The position numbers and the translations under genes were made by a program. The notes beneath the pieces were generated by a model that made no database searches, was not told the origin of the DNA, and saw only the letters and a list, made by a program, of their open reading frames with translations. From a virus, in the IMG/VR virus record IMGVR_UViG_3300003322_001574, positions 1 through 42,874 of that record: DNA of 42,874 nt; one strand, given 5' to 3'. The number at the start of each line of letters is the position of its first letter. Position 1 is the stretch's first letter. This document shows, in pieces, positions 8,815 to 17,159 of this stretch.

Positions 8815-9915
8815 TTACGACAATATGCCCCCTGTTACCGGCTGATTTACCACCGCCTTGCATATGTAACAGTTGGACGACTTTACATCTACGCCGTCTA
8901 CCAGGTATTTAATTCGGTTTGCGTACTCTCTTTGGAACGTGGCCGCACGGTTCCGGAGTTGTTCGTCGCTCATTTGGGTATACCTGTTAACGTCTGGTGA
9001 CTTCCTTACGTCCTGGATCAGCAATTCCCCCGTTTTGTACCATACGGCCCATGCCATTGCCACGGAAATAGCGTTTCGGTTATCGTATTCGCGGCAAACC
9101 AGCTGCCCGGTGGTGCATCTGATATCTACATACAGGATCAGGCCCTGGCTATATATGTCTACTGTCTTACTCAGTAGGTTATCCGGTGTATCGAGTGTTA
9201 CGCCGTATATGTTTGCATAGTCTGCCAGGATGTTGGCGGCCCTGCTGTCGCATGAGGAACATGATATTTTTGTATCCTTTGGCACGAATGGGACGCCTGT
9301 TACCTGTGTATCATATAAAACCCAGTATTCTACCTCATCCATGTAGTTATTAATCATGAATGGTAAGTAAAGCGGCGTAGGTAGGTAATAATCTGCGAAG
9401 GCGTTGGGGGTCGCCTGGATATCTGCCGTATAGATTAATTCACCCTGAACGCTACCCTTTGGGACACGATAAATATGTACTGGCACGGTTCCCCCTTGTG
9501 TAAATATGGCCTGTATCCTGGTTAGTGTAATACCGGCGTCGCTTTCTTCAATAGGGACTATCTGCATACCGCGCCATCTTTTCCCAGCTGGGAGTGATCC
9601 GGAATAAGATGCACGCCCCAATGTCCCAATAAATGAGCTTTTACCGGATTGGTATTTCTCGGCTATACCCAGTGTCAGATCCGCTTCTAGGTTAAGGATA
9701 GCATTATCACGCGCTTTTAATGCAATGTCTGCCATAGTTCGCGCGCCGTCTATCCATCTTAATGCCTTCAGGTGAACCCCTCCCGGTAGATCATCCACAA
9801 AACGATCGCTTTTAGATAGTTTAAGCTGTGCCAACACTTCAGCCGGTAGCCCACCGGTTAAACATTGGGTATCCTCCTTTGTGATCCCGACTATGTTCTT
9901 TAAGCATTCTAACAT
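8815..9915 (-). CDS. Virion structural protein, probably head-tail interface
   Basis: 366 residues starting MLECLKNIVGITKEDTQC. The N-terminal ~95 residues are helical (ALKARDNAILNLEADL). From ~115 the chain turns into a beta-rich segment. Cysteine pairs occur at CSSCDSR and NCYICK near the C-terminus, so metal or disulfide stabilisation is possible. The family is unknown to me. It is the first gene after the terminator behind the capsid gene, ahead of the tail-completion gene, which fits an adaptor or connector. Tail-tube function cannot be excluded, because no other gene is recognisable as the tube. Confidence 0.6.
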   Translation of the reverse strand: MLECLKNIVGITKEDTQCLTGGLPAEVLAQLKLSKSDRFVDDLPGGVHLKALRWIDGARTMADIALKARDNAILNLEADLTLGIAEKYQSGKSSFIGTLGRASYSGSLPAGKRWRGMQIVPIEESDAGITLTRIQAIFTQGGTVPVHIYRVPKGSVQGELIYTADIQATPNAFADYYLPTPLYLPFMINNYMDEVEYWVLYDTQVTGVPFVPKDTKISCSSCDSRAANILADYANIYGVTLDTPDNLLSKTVDIYSQGLILYVDIRCTTGQLVCREYDNRNAISVAMAWAVWYKTGELLIQDVRKSPDVNRYTQMSDEQLRNRAATFQREYANRIKYLVDGVDVKSSNCYICKAVVNQPVTGGILS

Positions 9916-9942
9916 GTTAAGTAAGTTTTCATAAAAGTAAAT

Positions 9943-9972
9943 AAAAAAAGCGGGTGGCTGTAGACCACCCGC
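9943..9972 (-). terminator. Intrinsic terminator after major capsid gene
   Basis: On the minus strand GCGGGTGG and CCACCCGC form a perfect 8-bp stem with a 7-base loop, followed by seven T. It lies between the capsid gene and the next structural gene and would lower downstream expression relative to capsid. Confidence 0.9.
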
Positions 9973-10015
9973 GTAGAACGCTTGCTATAATATTCGCAAA
10001 AACTAAAAGCCTGAA

Positions 10016-11071
10016 TTAAGCCGCTGCCAGCTTGTTGTAGCTGATTACACCGGTAGGGCTGTACGTAGTGCCGCCGATAGTAACCGGACAGCCTTCAGGG
10101 TTCAGGAATATACCCATTAGAACCTGAACTTTAAACGTATGTACCAGGTGTTCCTTGCCGCTAACCGTTTTACATGACAGCTGATAGAAAATATCATAGC
10201 TGATACCAGGTAATGAACGGCTTGCAATGGTCCAGCGTGTTTGTGCAACCTTACCCCCGAACTCTGTAGGGTTTTCGGGGTTGCGGGTTTTACTTGCCAG
10301 CGCAACCGCACCAGGATTGACCATAAACATGTCCTCAGTTACTCCCGCTTTCGCGAAGTTGCGGCGGTCAAAGTAAAAGCGACCATTTAGGGCCTGCATT
10401 CTAGCCAGGTCGCCCTTGCCGTCCAGGTTACCAGCGTTAAACATGGCGTTGGTCCATGGTATCCACAGGCTGCCCGCTTCGATGAAGTACGGGTTATCCA
10501 TGTTGTTCAGGTCTGCCTGGTTTAACAGGTGAGCCACCATAGATAAATTCCAATCCGCATTTGGCACGTCTGTAGTGCCGGTAACGTCGTTCCAGGTCCA
10601 TGGTTCTGGTGCTACGTTAACGCCTGCATAGGCTTTCAGCTTTACCAGTACTTGCTGTGCCACGTACTCATCCATCTTGTTCAACGCGGTATTCAGCATT
10701 GGGGCGAGAACCTCGTCGTAACTGTATGTATTAGTACGCAGCTTTTCCGCATCGATGGAAAAAGGGATTTCCTTACACAGGTCCAGCGTGTACTCCTTAC
10801 CGCCGGTTTCCACTTCCGGCCCTGTAAGGTCGCAGTTTGTGGTACAGTCCTGTACGGCCATAGCACACGTATTAACCCAGTTAATTTTTACCACGTTGTC
10901 CTTTTCCTTGTCCTCTAACTGGGTGATCCGTGCGGTTTGGTTAGCCAAAAGGGCCTGTGCCGCTTCTGCATGTGGTACCTGTGAGTTAGCAAGCTGTGAG
11001 TTAGCCCAGGCCTGTTCGGCTTTGAGCAAAATTTTATTAATCTGACTGGGTGAGAAATCCCCGGCGGCCAT
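10016..11071 (-). CDS. Major capsid protein
   Basis: 351 residues starting MAAGDFSPSQINKILLKAEQ. The helical N-terminus (~1-60) carries ALLANQTARITQLEDKEKD, and the rest is mixed alpha/beta with NPGAVALASKTRNPENPTEFGG and a long beta-rich C-terminal part. Size, position right after a scaffold-like gene, and its own strong terminator all fit an HK97-fold capsid subunit. No fold-specific motif can be read directly, so the call depends on context. There is no SD; the leader is A/T-rich, as usual in Bacteroidota. Confidence 0.75.
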   Translation of the reverse strand: MAAGDFSPSQINKILLKAEQAWANSQLANSQVPHAEAAQALLANQTARITQLEDKEKDNVVKINWVNTCAMAVQDCTTNCDLTGPEVETGGKEYTLDLCKEIPFSIDAEKLRTNTYSYDEVLAPMLNTALNKMDEYVAQQVLVKLKAYAGVNVAPEPWTWNDVTGTTDVPNADWNLSMVAHLLNQADLNNMDNPYFIEAGSLWIPWTNAMFNAGNLDGKGDLARMQALNGRFYFDRRNFAKAGVTEDMFMVNPGAVALASKTRNPENPTEFGGKVAQTRWTIASRSLPGISYDIFYQLSCKTVSGKEHLVHTFKVQVLMGIFLNPEGCPVTIGGTTYSPTGVISYNKLAAA

Positions 11072-11106
11072 AGTGATATGATTTAAAGGTTAGGTAATAA
11101 CTGTGT

Positions 11107-12048
11107 TTATGCTTCCGGGTGTTCGGCTTCCCATTCAGCCTGGATTTTTAGGCGCTCTTCAAGTGGTCGGGCTGTATCCCGTGTAAGTTTGAATAGTTCC
11201 GCTTCCGTGGCCGGCTTGGTATAACCTCCGCCCCCTTGTCCTCCAGCTCCTGCTGATCCACCTGTCCCGCTGTTACCGGTGCCCCCATTACCTCCGTTAC
11301 TGCCTCCGTTGTTCTGTTTGAATTCGTAATGTTCTCCGGCGCGCTCCTTTACATATTCATCGAACTGTAAAGTATGTCCCATTTTATCAGTCAGGACCTT
11401 TCCGTCCTTTGATAAGATAATAGCGCCGTCGTCATTAAACGTAAATTCCAGACTGGCGAATTCGCCCAAAAACCCTTTTTCCATATTGGCCGCAATCTTT
11501 GCGTTACCAGGAATAGACGGGTTTAACGAATTCCGGATTTCGAGGGCTTTCTGTTGCACTTTAGAAAGGGCTTCACCTCTTTTTATTTCGGCTTCCCTGT
11601 CGTTGTACTTCTTTTCCCATTCGGCGGTGGTGTCTTGCAATTGCTTTTTGACTGTTTTTTCTAACTGCTGGTATACCGGGTGTTTCTTAACGGCTTCGTC
11701 GTCAAGTGTTGCGGTTTTTCCGGACGCTGCTGCCTGCGCGGTTATTATCTCTTTCACAAGGTCCATACCGGTAGCGGTACTTTCGATGTCGAATTCTTCG
11801 CGGATAGACTTTTCCAGGTTAGACATTGCATCTTTGAACCCTTTCTTAACTCCATCTTTGAAGGTTTGCCCTTCCGGCGGTCTTGCTTCTGCGGTAATTT
11901 CGGCGACGCGGGTAGCGTGTCTTTCAGTTAGTGCTTTAACCAGTTTGGCCTGGTCTTCCCCTGATTCATTTAGGATAGAATCAATATCCCCGGCTGTCAT
12001 TTTGTAGGCTGTTGACAGAAACGCCCTAATTGGTTCTTTGTGATCCAT
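11107..12048 (-). CDS. Capsid scaffold protein (putative)
   Basis: 313 residues starting MDHKEPIRAFLSTAYKMTAG. A short N-terminal region with GDIDSILNESGEDQAKLVKAL precedes a long charged coiled coil (~90-180, rich in K/E/Q), a small beta region, a Gly/Ser/Thr linker (NGGSNGGNGGTGNSGTGG) and a C-terminal amphipathic helix (ARPLEERLKIQAEWEAEH). A highly helical, low-complexity protein directly upstream of the capsid gene is the usual scaffold arrangement, with the C-terminal helix as the likely capsid-binding end. No protease motif is evident. Confidence 0.65.
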   Translation of the reverse strand: MDHKEPIRAFLSTAYKMTAGDIDSILNESGEDQAKLVKALTERHATRVAEITAEARPPEGQTFKDGVKKGFKDAMSNLEKSIREEFDIESTATGMDLVKEIITAQAAASGKTATLDDEAVKKHPVYQQLEKTVKKQLQDTTAEWEKKYNDREAEIKRGEALSKVQQKALEIRNSLNPSIPGNAKIAANMEKGFLGEFASLEFTFNDDGAIILSKDGKVLTDKMGHTLQFDEYVKERAGEHYEFKQNNGGSNGGNGGTGNSGTGGSAGAGGQGGGGYTKPATEAELFKLTRDTARPLEERLKIQAEWEAEHPEA

Positions 12049-12095
12049 GACAAAAATAATTATTGCTTTTAGTTTATGAAAATTTTTTTAATCGT

Positions 12096-12371
12096 TTAGC
12101 TTTCTGCGTTCTCTTCGTCTGCCGGTGTTTCCTCTGGCGGACTTTCTGGTTCTTCTGGCTGTGCTACCTTTTTACGGGTCCGGCGTTGTACTTGCTCGGC
12201 TTTTGCTTCCTGGCGTTGCTGCTGCTGTAAGGCCTGGACTTCTGGTAAGTCGTCCAGGCCTGGCTGCGCTTGAAATACTTTATAACGCCGGTCGCCTTTC
12301 ATGGCGTCCCATTGTTCATTTGTGACATAACCGGCATCTTTACCGGTTAATGTATTAAGCAGTCTGGGCAT
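12096..12371 (-). CDS. Small head-region protein, partial paralogue of its upstream neighbour
   Basis: 91 residues starting MPRLLNTLTGKDAGYVTNEQ. Residues ~16-55 (NEQWDAMKGDRRYKVFQ...LPEVQALQQQQ) echo the C-terminus of the gene before it (EKAWNLLSVDRNKEG...PPEVLALQKQR). The tail is a basic stretch (RRTRKKV) followed by an acidic, proline-rich end. The gene overlaps its upstream neighbour by 17 bases. The function is unknown; head decoration or capsid assembly is likely from position. Confidence 0.6.
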   Translation of the reverse strand: MPRLLNTLTGKDAGYVTNEQWDAMKGDRRYKVFQAQPGLDDLPEVQALQQQQRQEAKAEQVQRRTRKKVAQPEEPESPPEETPADEENAES

Positions 12372-13059
12372 TGCGCTGTTTTTGAAGGGCCAATACTTCC
12401 GGCGGCGTGTTAGCTTCCGGTTTCCATCCGTCGCGGGTACCTGTCGGGTGACCCTCTTTATTCCTGTCTACGGAAAGCAGGTTCCAGGCTTTCTCGGTAA
12501 ACACGGTTTTTTGTGCGCCATTGGTAGCTGCAACATAGTTTTGCCCGTATGCCTTCACGCGCTGATCGTGCAGGGTCTTACTGTCTTCAGCTGACTTCAG
12601 TAAATCTTCCTGCATTTTCTTACTCTCTTCCTCCTGTTGGCGGGCTTTCTCTGCTTCTTCAGCCTGTAGCTGATCGTTATACTTATTGATTTCGTCGGTC
12701 ACCCATTCCGGTAACTGGCTGATCTCTTCGGGGGTAAGCTCCCCACGCTTATAAGCACCTAACGCAAGTTTCAGTACGAAATCTTTACCGGTTAACGCGT
12801 TGGCGCTTTCTTCCTCGTCTTCGTCTTCATCTACAGACGGCGGAGGGGGTGGCGGTGCTGGTGTTGCCGGTGCAGTCGTTGGCGTGGTAACTGGTGCAGG
12901 CGTTTCGGTAGCGGTCTTACCTTCTGGTGCTGGATCGGTTGCCGGTGTTTTAGTAGTCGTCGCCGCTTTAGCCGGTTTGGCTGCTGCCGTGTTATTACTT
13001 GCCGCCTGTTTTGCTGCTGATGTTGCGCCGGTCTGTGGCGCGTTTTGCTGTTCTGCCAT
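12355..13059 (-). CDS. Proline/alanine-rich head-region protein
   Basis: 234 residues starting MAEQQNAPQTGATSAAKQ. Residues 1-~75 are an Ala/Thr/Pro-rich disordered linker ending in a run of seven prolines, then an acidic patch (DEDEDEEES), a short folded part (GKDFVLKLALGAYKRGELTP) and a helical charged region. The C-terminal ~45 residues carry the WNLLSxDR...PPEVLALQKQR module shared with the next gene. This resembles capsid-anchored fibres or internal head proteins, but it is unproven. A -7-type promoter lies just upstream. Confidence 0.6.
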   Translation of the reverse strand: MAEQQNAPQTGATSAAKQAASNNTAAAKPAKAATTTKTPATDPAPEGKTATETPAPVTTPTTAPATPAPPPPPPSVDEDEDEEESANALTGKDFVLKLALGAYKRGELTPEEISQLPEWVTDEINKYNDQLQAEEAEKARQQEEESKKMQEDLLKSAEDSKTLHDQRVKAYGQNYVAATNGAQKTVFTEKAWNLLSVDRNKEGHPTGTRDGWKPEANTPPEVLALQKQRNAQTA

Positions 13060-13081
13060 GATTTAAAGTATTAATTGTTAA

Positions 13082-13089
13082 CAAATATA
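13082..13089 (-). promoter_or_regulatory. Putative Bacteroidota -7 box TATATTTG
   Basis: TATATTTG matches TAnnTTTG and lies 23 bases upstream of the ATG at 13059, in the only gap between the minor head and proline-rich head genes. No clear TTG -33 element is seen, so its strength is uncertain. Confidence 0.45.
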
Positions 13090-13100
13090 GAAAAGATAAA

Positions 13101-13988
13101 TTAAGCCGCCATTCTTCGCAGTTCTGGACGAAGTGCAAACGCCACGCTTTCCGGTATCCAGTTAAGGTGGTGTCTACACCCGTACCCGCCTAAATCAATG
13201 AATGGGTTGTAGTCCGGTTGCTTTGCCTCTGGCGGGTCGAAAGCCTCTATTTCCTCCCTGGTATAAACTTTCCCGTTGTGATCTATGCAGAATTGGCGGG
13301 ACGTTTCTATCAGGCCCCCTTCATATATCGCATATTTCAGGCCCAGTTTATCCGCTGTAATCTTCCCTGCAGTTCTATCTGCCTGACTATACAGATCATA
13401 GGTAAAATTCCGGTAGTACTGTTTCATTTTGCCGGTACGCTCCGGGGTATCGGTTAAGAAGTCTTTCAGGTTCTTCTTTGTTTCAAACCACCCGTTTTGT
13501 GATACAACGGACTTCATAACGCTATCCTTTATGAGGTTCTTTACTTGCGGGTCGCGGATCAGCGTATCAAGATATCCGTTACGGGCTATCTTATTTCCGT
13601 CAATACCCAGCCACCCGTGTAGGCTTTCTATAACCTGTTTATTGATTGGTGATAATTTGGCCTGGGTGGTGATCTCGGAAAAGTACTTCTTATTAAAAAC
13701 GATCAGGTCTGTTACCCCATCAACCAGGGTACCTGCCAGGCCTACCCCAAATTTGCGGGTCCAGCCATCGAATACCGCATCTATCTTATCAATGATGTAC
13801 CGATTGTTAACGGTATTCTTGATCCGGTCGTTTTCGTCCACGTCCAGGCGATCCACAACACCCTCCAACAGGTCAGACAATAAACTACTTTGGACCTCCC
13901 CGACCTTTCGGTCCAGGCGGTCCAGTAAGCGGCGGATAAGTGCGTCTCTATCCTTTGACAGCTTTTTAAATGGGTTATTCGTTGGCAT
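13101..13988 (-). CDS. Phage head morphogenesis / minor head protein (Mu gpF-like)
   Basis: About 295 residues from the ATG at 13988; in-frame ATGs at 14030, 14027 and 14000 are alternatives that overlap the portal gene further. The N-terminal two thirds are helical (RDALIRRLLDRLDRKVGE). The C-terminus carries the family signature: QFCIDHNGKVYTREEIEAF, then DLGGYGCRHHLNWIP, with conserved C, R and H residues. This is the Phage_Mu_F domain found just after portal proteins, thought to act in head assembly or in shielding ejected DNA. Confidence 0.85.
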   Translation of the reverse strand: MPTNNPFKKLSKDRDALIRRLLDRLDRKVGEVQSSLLSDLLEGVVDRLDVDENDRIKNTVNNRYIIDKIDAVFDGWTRKFGVGLAGTLVDGVTDLIVFNKKYFSEITTQAKLSPINKQVIESLHGWLGIDGNKIARNGYLDTLIRDPQVKNLIKDSVMKSVVSQNGWFETKKNLKDFLTDTPERTGKMKQYYRNFTYDLYSQADRTAGKITADKLGLKYAIYEGGLIETSRQFCIDHNGKVYTREEIEAFDPPEAKQPDYNPFIDLGGYGCRHHLNWIPESVAFALRPELRRMAA

Positions 13989-16032
13989 TCTGGTTGTCAT
14001 TTGCGTTATCACCTGGGTTACTTCCATCATTACCCGTGCCCTCTTCTACCTGGTCCGTTGTTGATCCGGTAGCTGGATTACTACCACGAAATTGGGTGAG
14101 GTCCATAGTAGGCGTTTGAGCGTCGAGCCTTGCGATATATTCCGTTACCTTCTTTTTAACTGCCTCATTTTGCGCCCGGGTGTCTTTATCGTAAAAACTG
14201 GGGTCCTCTTCCAGTATCTCAGTAAATATTTGGTCAAAGTTCATGTATAGCACCTTCGCCTCCTTTGGTACATACTGGCTACCTATTGCCAGGGCTATCT
14301 CTTCCCGCCCCTTTCCTATAAACGGCATGAATGCAGTCTTTACCCGGTACATCAGTAGCCCTTTTGGATCACCTGCATAGGTAAGGTTAGCCAAATCGTC
14401 ATTTATTGACTGTACCAGGAATTGAGGCGCGCCCGCGTCTGTGGATGCCTTCAGATCAGCAAGCAACATTAAGACGGTTTTCATTTTCAGGTCTGCCGGG
14501 AATTCATGGGTAACGCTGATATCTTCCAGCGGCTCACCTGCCAGCACTCCGAATAGGGTAATAAACTCCCTGGTTACTTCGCTGTACTTTTCCGTAAACC
14601 CTTCAATTGCGTTATACACACCCTGAATGTCTATATCTGCCTGGGTGGCGGTGACAGGACTAGCGGCTGGTCCTGTAGCCTTTATTATAATTGAACTGCT
14701 AAAAACTGCCCTCAATGCCTGCTGTTCCAGCTGCAAAACATATTCATTTTGAAACTTTACTGTTTCGATAGGCGGCGCTTTATATGCGCTCAGTTTTTCC
14801 AGGTCAATCATGTCGTCCGGACCGTCAGGCATGGGCAGGTATACCACATCCTGACCGGTGGTGTGTATCTTATACCCGGTACCCTTACACACGGTACATG
14901 TATCGTTCGTATTCGGGATACGGCCATCCCTACATTTAACCTCCCGGCTCAATCCCATACATTTACTAACGTACTGGTACTTCTGTGGGAAGGTGTGCAG
15001 TGTCATGGTAATATCTTGTTCAGATACCGTTTTTAACGACTTCTGGAAGAATGGGAGCGCCTGGTGCCATGGGTTCACACATGTACGGTCCTGGGTAAAC
15101 GGATCGGTTACATACCCAATACGGAAGGCCGGTACATATCCCACTTTCGGCTCTGCACTCCGTTGGATATAGAAAACCTTATTAATGTTTACTAACGCTT
15201 CATTTGCCGCCATCTTGTACCCGATCTTCTCTAAATACACGGGGTCTACCTGCTCATATACCAGGGTCAGATCCTCGTCATATAGTGTCCATCTTTCACC
15301 AGGAGCCTTTATAGCTCCGTCTTTATCTGGTACAGTTGGACCACTGGGAGGGACTACGCGGGCAGTACTGGCAATTAACGCCCCGGGTCCCACTATTGGG
15401 GTTATTTGCGGTGCCAATTTACTGCCTACCTGTGCAACTGGTACGCCTGCCGGTTTGATAGTCTTATAGGTTATTGGCTGGTTAACCCAAAGCCATTTAA
15501 GCTCCCCATTTACGTTACTGAAGTTATACGCCCAGGATGCGGGCACCTCGAAAGGCCGGGGCTTTATCGGCGTGCGGTCGTTTGGCGGCGCGTCCCACTC
15601 GGCCACTACCCAGGAATTAGGGTCTGTAAAGGTGAGGGAACGAAAACGGGTATCCATCCATGTTTTAAGTCCGGTTACTTTCTTACGCTTTGCCCCGTAG
15701 AATTCCTTCATCATTTGCTGAATGGTGACCAGGCGCTGCTCATTCTTAACCTTAATATCCTCCCTGACATTCTTTATTCTTAATGCCTGGTTGTATGGGT
15801 TCTGAATGGCGGATGCTATGCTGGGCGTGATCGACTTCGTTAGCGCCATACGCTGAGTAAATAACGCCGGATCTTCCCGTGGTACAAAGTGGATCAACAG
15901 CGACCCGATTTTTTCGCCGGTGCTGAATTTCATATACTTGTCGGCAAGGTCCACAACGCGCTCGTAATCCTGGTGCTTTGCCCTGGTATTGATCATATCC
16001 TGGGTAAGTAGTATAGCTTCTTCTAATTGCAT
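13975..16032 (-). CDS. Portal protein
   Basis: 685 residues starting MQLEEAILLTQDMINTRAKH. Size, an acidic Asn/Asp-rich C-terminus and position between terminase and the Mu gpF-like gene identify it as the dodecameric portal through which DNA is packaged. The middle holds a four-cysteine cluster near residues 363-390 (CMGLSREVKC...CTVCKGTGY) resembling a zinc-ribbon or DnaJ-type CxxCxGxG repeat, which is unusual in portals. The C-terminal ~45 residues are low complexity. It starts after a terminator and an A-rich leader. Confidence 0.8.
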   Translation of the reverse strand: MQLEEAILLTQDMINTRAKHQDYERVVDLADKYMKFSTGEKIGSLLIHFVPREDPALFTQRMALTKSITPSIASAIQNPYNQALRIKNVREDIKVKNEQRLVTIQQMMKEFYGAKRKKVTGLKTWMDTRFRSLTFTDPNSWVVAEWDAPPNDRTPIKPRPFEVPASWAYNFSNVNGELKWLWVNQPITYKTIKPAGVPVAQVGSKLAPQITPIVGPGALIASTARVVPPSGPTVPDKDGAIKAPGERWTLYDEDLTLVYEQVDPVYLEKIGYKMAANEALVNINKVFYIQRSAEPKVGYVPAFRIGYVTDPFTQDRTCVNPWHQALPFFQKSLKTVSEQDITMTLHTFPQKYQYVSKCMGLSREVKCRDGRIPNTNDTCTVCKGTGYKIHTTGQDVVYLPMPDGPDDMIDLEKLSAYKAPPIETVKFQNEYVLQLEQQALRAVFSSSIIIKATGPAASPVTATQADIDIQGVYNAIEGFTEKYSEVTREFITLFGVLAGEPLEDISVTHEFPADLKMKTVLMLLADLKASTDAGAPQFLVQSINDDLANLTYAGDPKGLLMYRVKTAFMPFIGKGREEIALAIGSQYVPKEAKVLYMNFDQIFTEILEEDPSFYDKDTRAQNEAVKKKVTEYIARLDAQTPTMDLTQFRGSNPATGSTTDQVEEGTGNDGSNPGDNANDNQNANE

Positions 16033-16062
16033 AATGGATAGTTTATGAAATCAAAAGTAAAC

Positions 16063-16088
16063 AAAAAAGCCCCGGAATTATCCAGGGC
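16063..16088 (-). terminator. Intrinsic terminator upstream of portal
   Basis: On the minus strand GCCCTGGA and TCCGGGGC (one G-T pair) form a stem with a 4-base loop, followed by six T. It ends transcription coming from the 16.3-17.1 kb insert and the gene-free stretch before it. Confidence 0.8.
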
Positions 16089-16100
16089 ATGAGGTGCAAC

Positions 16101-16110
16101 ATTATGCTTT
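16101..16110. repeat. Direct repeat ATTATGCTTT, copy 1
   Basis: This 10-base sequence recurs exactly at 16231-16240 in the same orientation, 130 bases away, flanking the gene-free stretch. Confidence 0.6.
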
Positions 16111-16230
16111 TAACAGTGGCAAGGCAACCAACTTACTATTGATTCCCATTTTCCTTAGGCGGGCCTAACCCGGTCATTGCGCTCTATCTGCCGTCCGGCT
16201 CCTACGTCCGTCTGACTGCCTCACTTATTA

Positions 16231-16240
16231 TTATGCTTTC
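16231..16240. repeat. Direct repeat ATTATGCTTT, copy 2
   Basis: Exact copy of 16101-16110. The pair could be a target duplication, a recombination scar or chance. Confidence 0.6.
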
Positions 16241-16248
16241 AGGTTACA

Positions 16249-16278
16249 AAAAGGGCAGGGTTAAAAGCCCCGCCCTTG
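16249..16278 (-). terminator. Intrinsic terminator after 16.3 kb gene
   Basis: On the minus strand AAGGGCGGGG pairs with CCCTGCCCTT (one G-T pair) over a 7-base loop, followed by TTTG. It ends the unit that carries the secreted protein. Confidence 0.75.
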
Positions 16279-16304
16279 TAATTAAACCTATGCCAACTTT
16301 AAAA

Positions 16305-16652
16305 TCATACTACGCCCGGCCTGTCTACGGTGAGCACGTTTAAGCAGTGTACCCCGTCTATATGCGTGTAGCCCCCGCCATCAAGCGGAATAAATATTCT
16401 ATGTGTTACGTTCCCCTCTTCCAGGGTGGTAGCTACTATTTTACCTCTTATAGGCTCAGTGCCGGTTTGGTTGAAATTTACCATAACATCCGCACCAGGT
16501 GCGTCAGCTGCATACGTACCGCCCGCGCTCATATAGTTTGCTACATCTGCGTGAGTCAATTCTGCGGCATCACCGAATATGCCCCGTGACTGTAGTACAA
16601 ACCCTACTAATCTTGCTACCTGTTCGCTTGTGTAAAATCGCTTATTATCCAT
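16305..16652 (-). CDS. Hypothetical protein in terminase-portal insert
   Basis: 115 residues starting MDNKRFYTSEQVARLVGFVL. A helical N-terminus (SEQVARLVGFVLQSRG) is followed by a beta-rich C-terminal half (IRGKIVATTLEEGNVTHRIFIPLDGGGYTH). I see no signal peptide and recognise no family. It follows the signal-peptide gene by 33 bases and is closed by a terminator, so the two form one unit set into the packaging module. Confidence 0.65.
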   Translation of the reverse strand: MDNKRFYTSEQVARLVGFVLQSRGIFGDAAELTHADVANYMSAGGTYAADAPGADVMVNFNQTGTEPIRGKIVATTLEEGNVTHRIFIPLDGGGYTHIDGVHCLNVLTVDRPGVV

Positions 16653-16685
16653 ATTGCTTATGTTCAGTTTACCCTGTCCCCGGCT

Positions 16686-17078
16686 TTAATTACTTTTAAA
16701 CAGCCAATAACTATTTGGAAATCCTGGCCCTGTTGAATAAGATATAGCGGGCCACCTTACGAGATATTCCGGCGCACCTACATTCTTAACAATCAGCAAC
16801 GCCACTTTATACCCTGGATAATCGATTATTCCCAATATCTGACAACGCAGGGAACAATAAGTACCGTACATGTTATACGGATAAGGGTAGTCTGCCAGCT
16901 GCTCATCGTACCAATTTGGTACGCCTGGCGTGTTGGTTGCCATAAACTCAAACTGTACGGGTTGCACGTAATCCCCTGGCTGTGGATTCGTATTAAACTG
17001 CTGAAGTTGTGCCGATGCGTTGAGCACCCCTACGAATAGCATTAAAGCCAGCGTGATAGATTTAATAATGTGTTTCAT
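16686..17078 (-). CDS. Secreted small protein (signal peptide), moron-like
   Basis: 130 residues. The first ~23 form a clear Sec signal peptide: basic MKHIIK, hydrophobic LALMLFVGVL, then NASAQ, with likely cleavage before LQQF. The mature ~107 residues are rich in Pro, Tyr, Asn and Gly with two cysteines (YCSLRCQ). There is no lipobox. The unit lies between terminators at 17167 and 16249 with a possible own promoter upstream, the usual form of a moron gene. Superinfection exclusion or host-envelope modification is a reasonable guess, not supported by homology. Confidence 0.7.
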   Translation of the reverse strand: MKHIIKSITLALMLFVGVLNASAQLQQFNTNPQPGDYVQPVQFEFMATNTPGVPNWYDEQLADYPYPYNMYGTYCSLRCQILGIIDYPGYKVALLIVKNVGAPEYLVRWPAISYSTGPGFPNSYWLFKSN

Positions 17079-17159
17079 TTACGTTTCTTTTAATTAAAGA
17101 TTATTTACGGGGCTAAAGGTATGAACATGCGGGCAGAATTGTAAAGGGGATTTTTCCGG

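Larger units (their letters stand above)
16089..16245 (-). other. Gene-free stretch between two terminators; possible small RNA
   Basis: There is no ORF on either strand with a credible start. It is bounded by terminators on both sides (minus orientation), contains the hairpin TTAGGC-CC-GCCTAA, and is flanked by two exact copies of ATTATGCTTT. A short RNA made from here is possible. I see no tRNA cloverleaf. Confidence 0.35.

Noticed and set aside
10117-10311. Minus-strand 64-codon ORF inside the capsid gene
   Set aside because: It is in another frame of the capsid gene with no start signal and a shadow-like composition.
11486-12007. Plus-strand 173-codon ORF
   Set aside because: Antisense shadow of the scaffold gene, Ser/Ala/Phe-rich as expected from reversed Lys/Glu codons.
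16089-16245. Possible tRNA or tmRNA fragment
   Set aside because: No acceptor/T-arm pattern (no GTTCRANNC) and no cloverleaf could be drawn on either strand.
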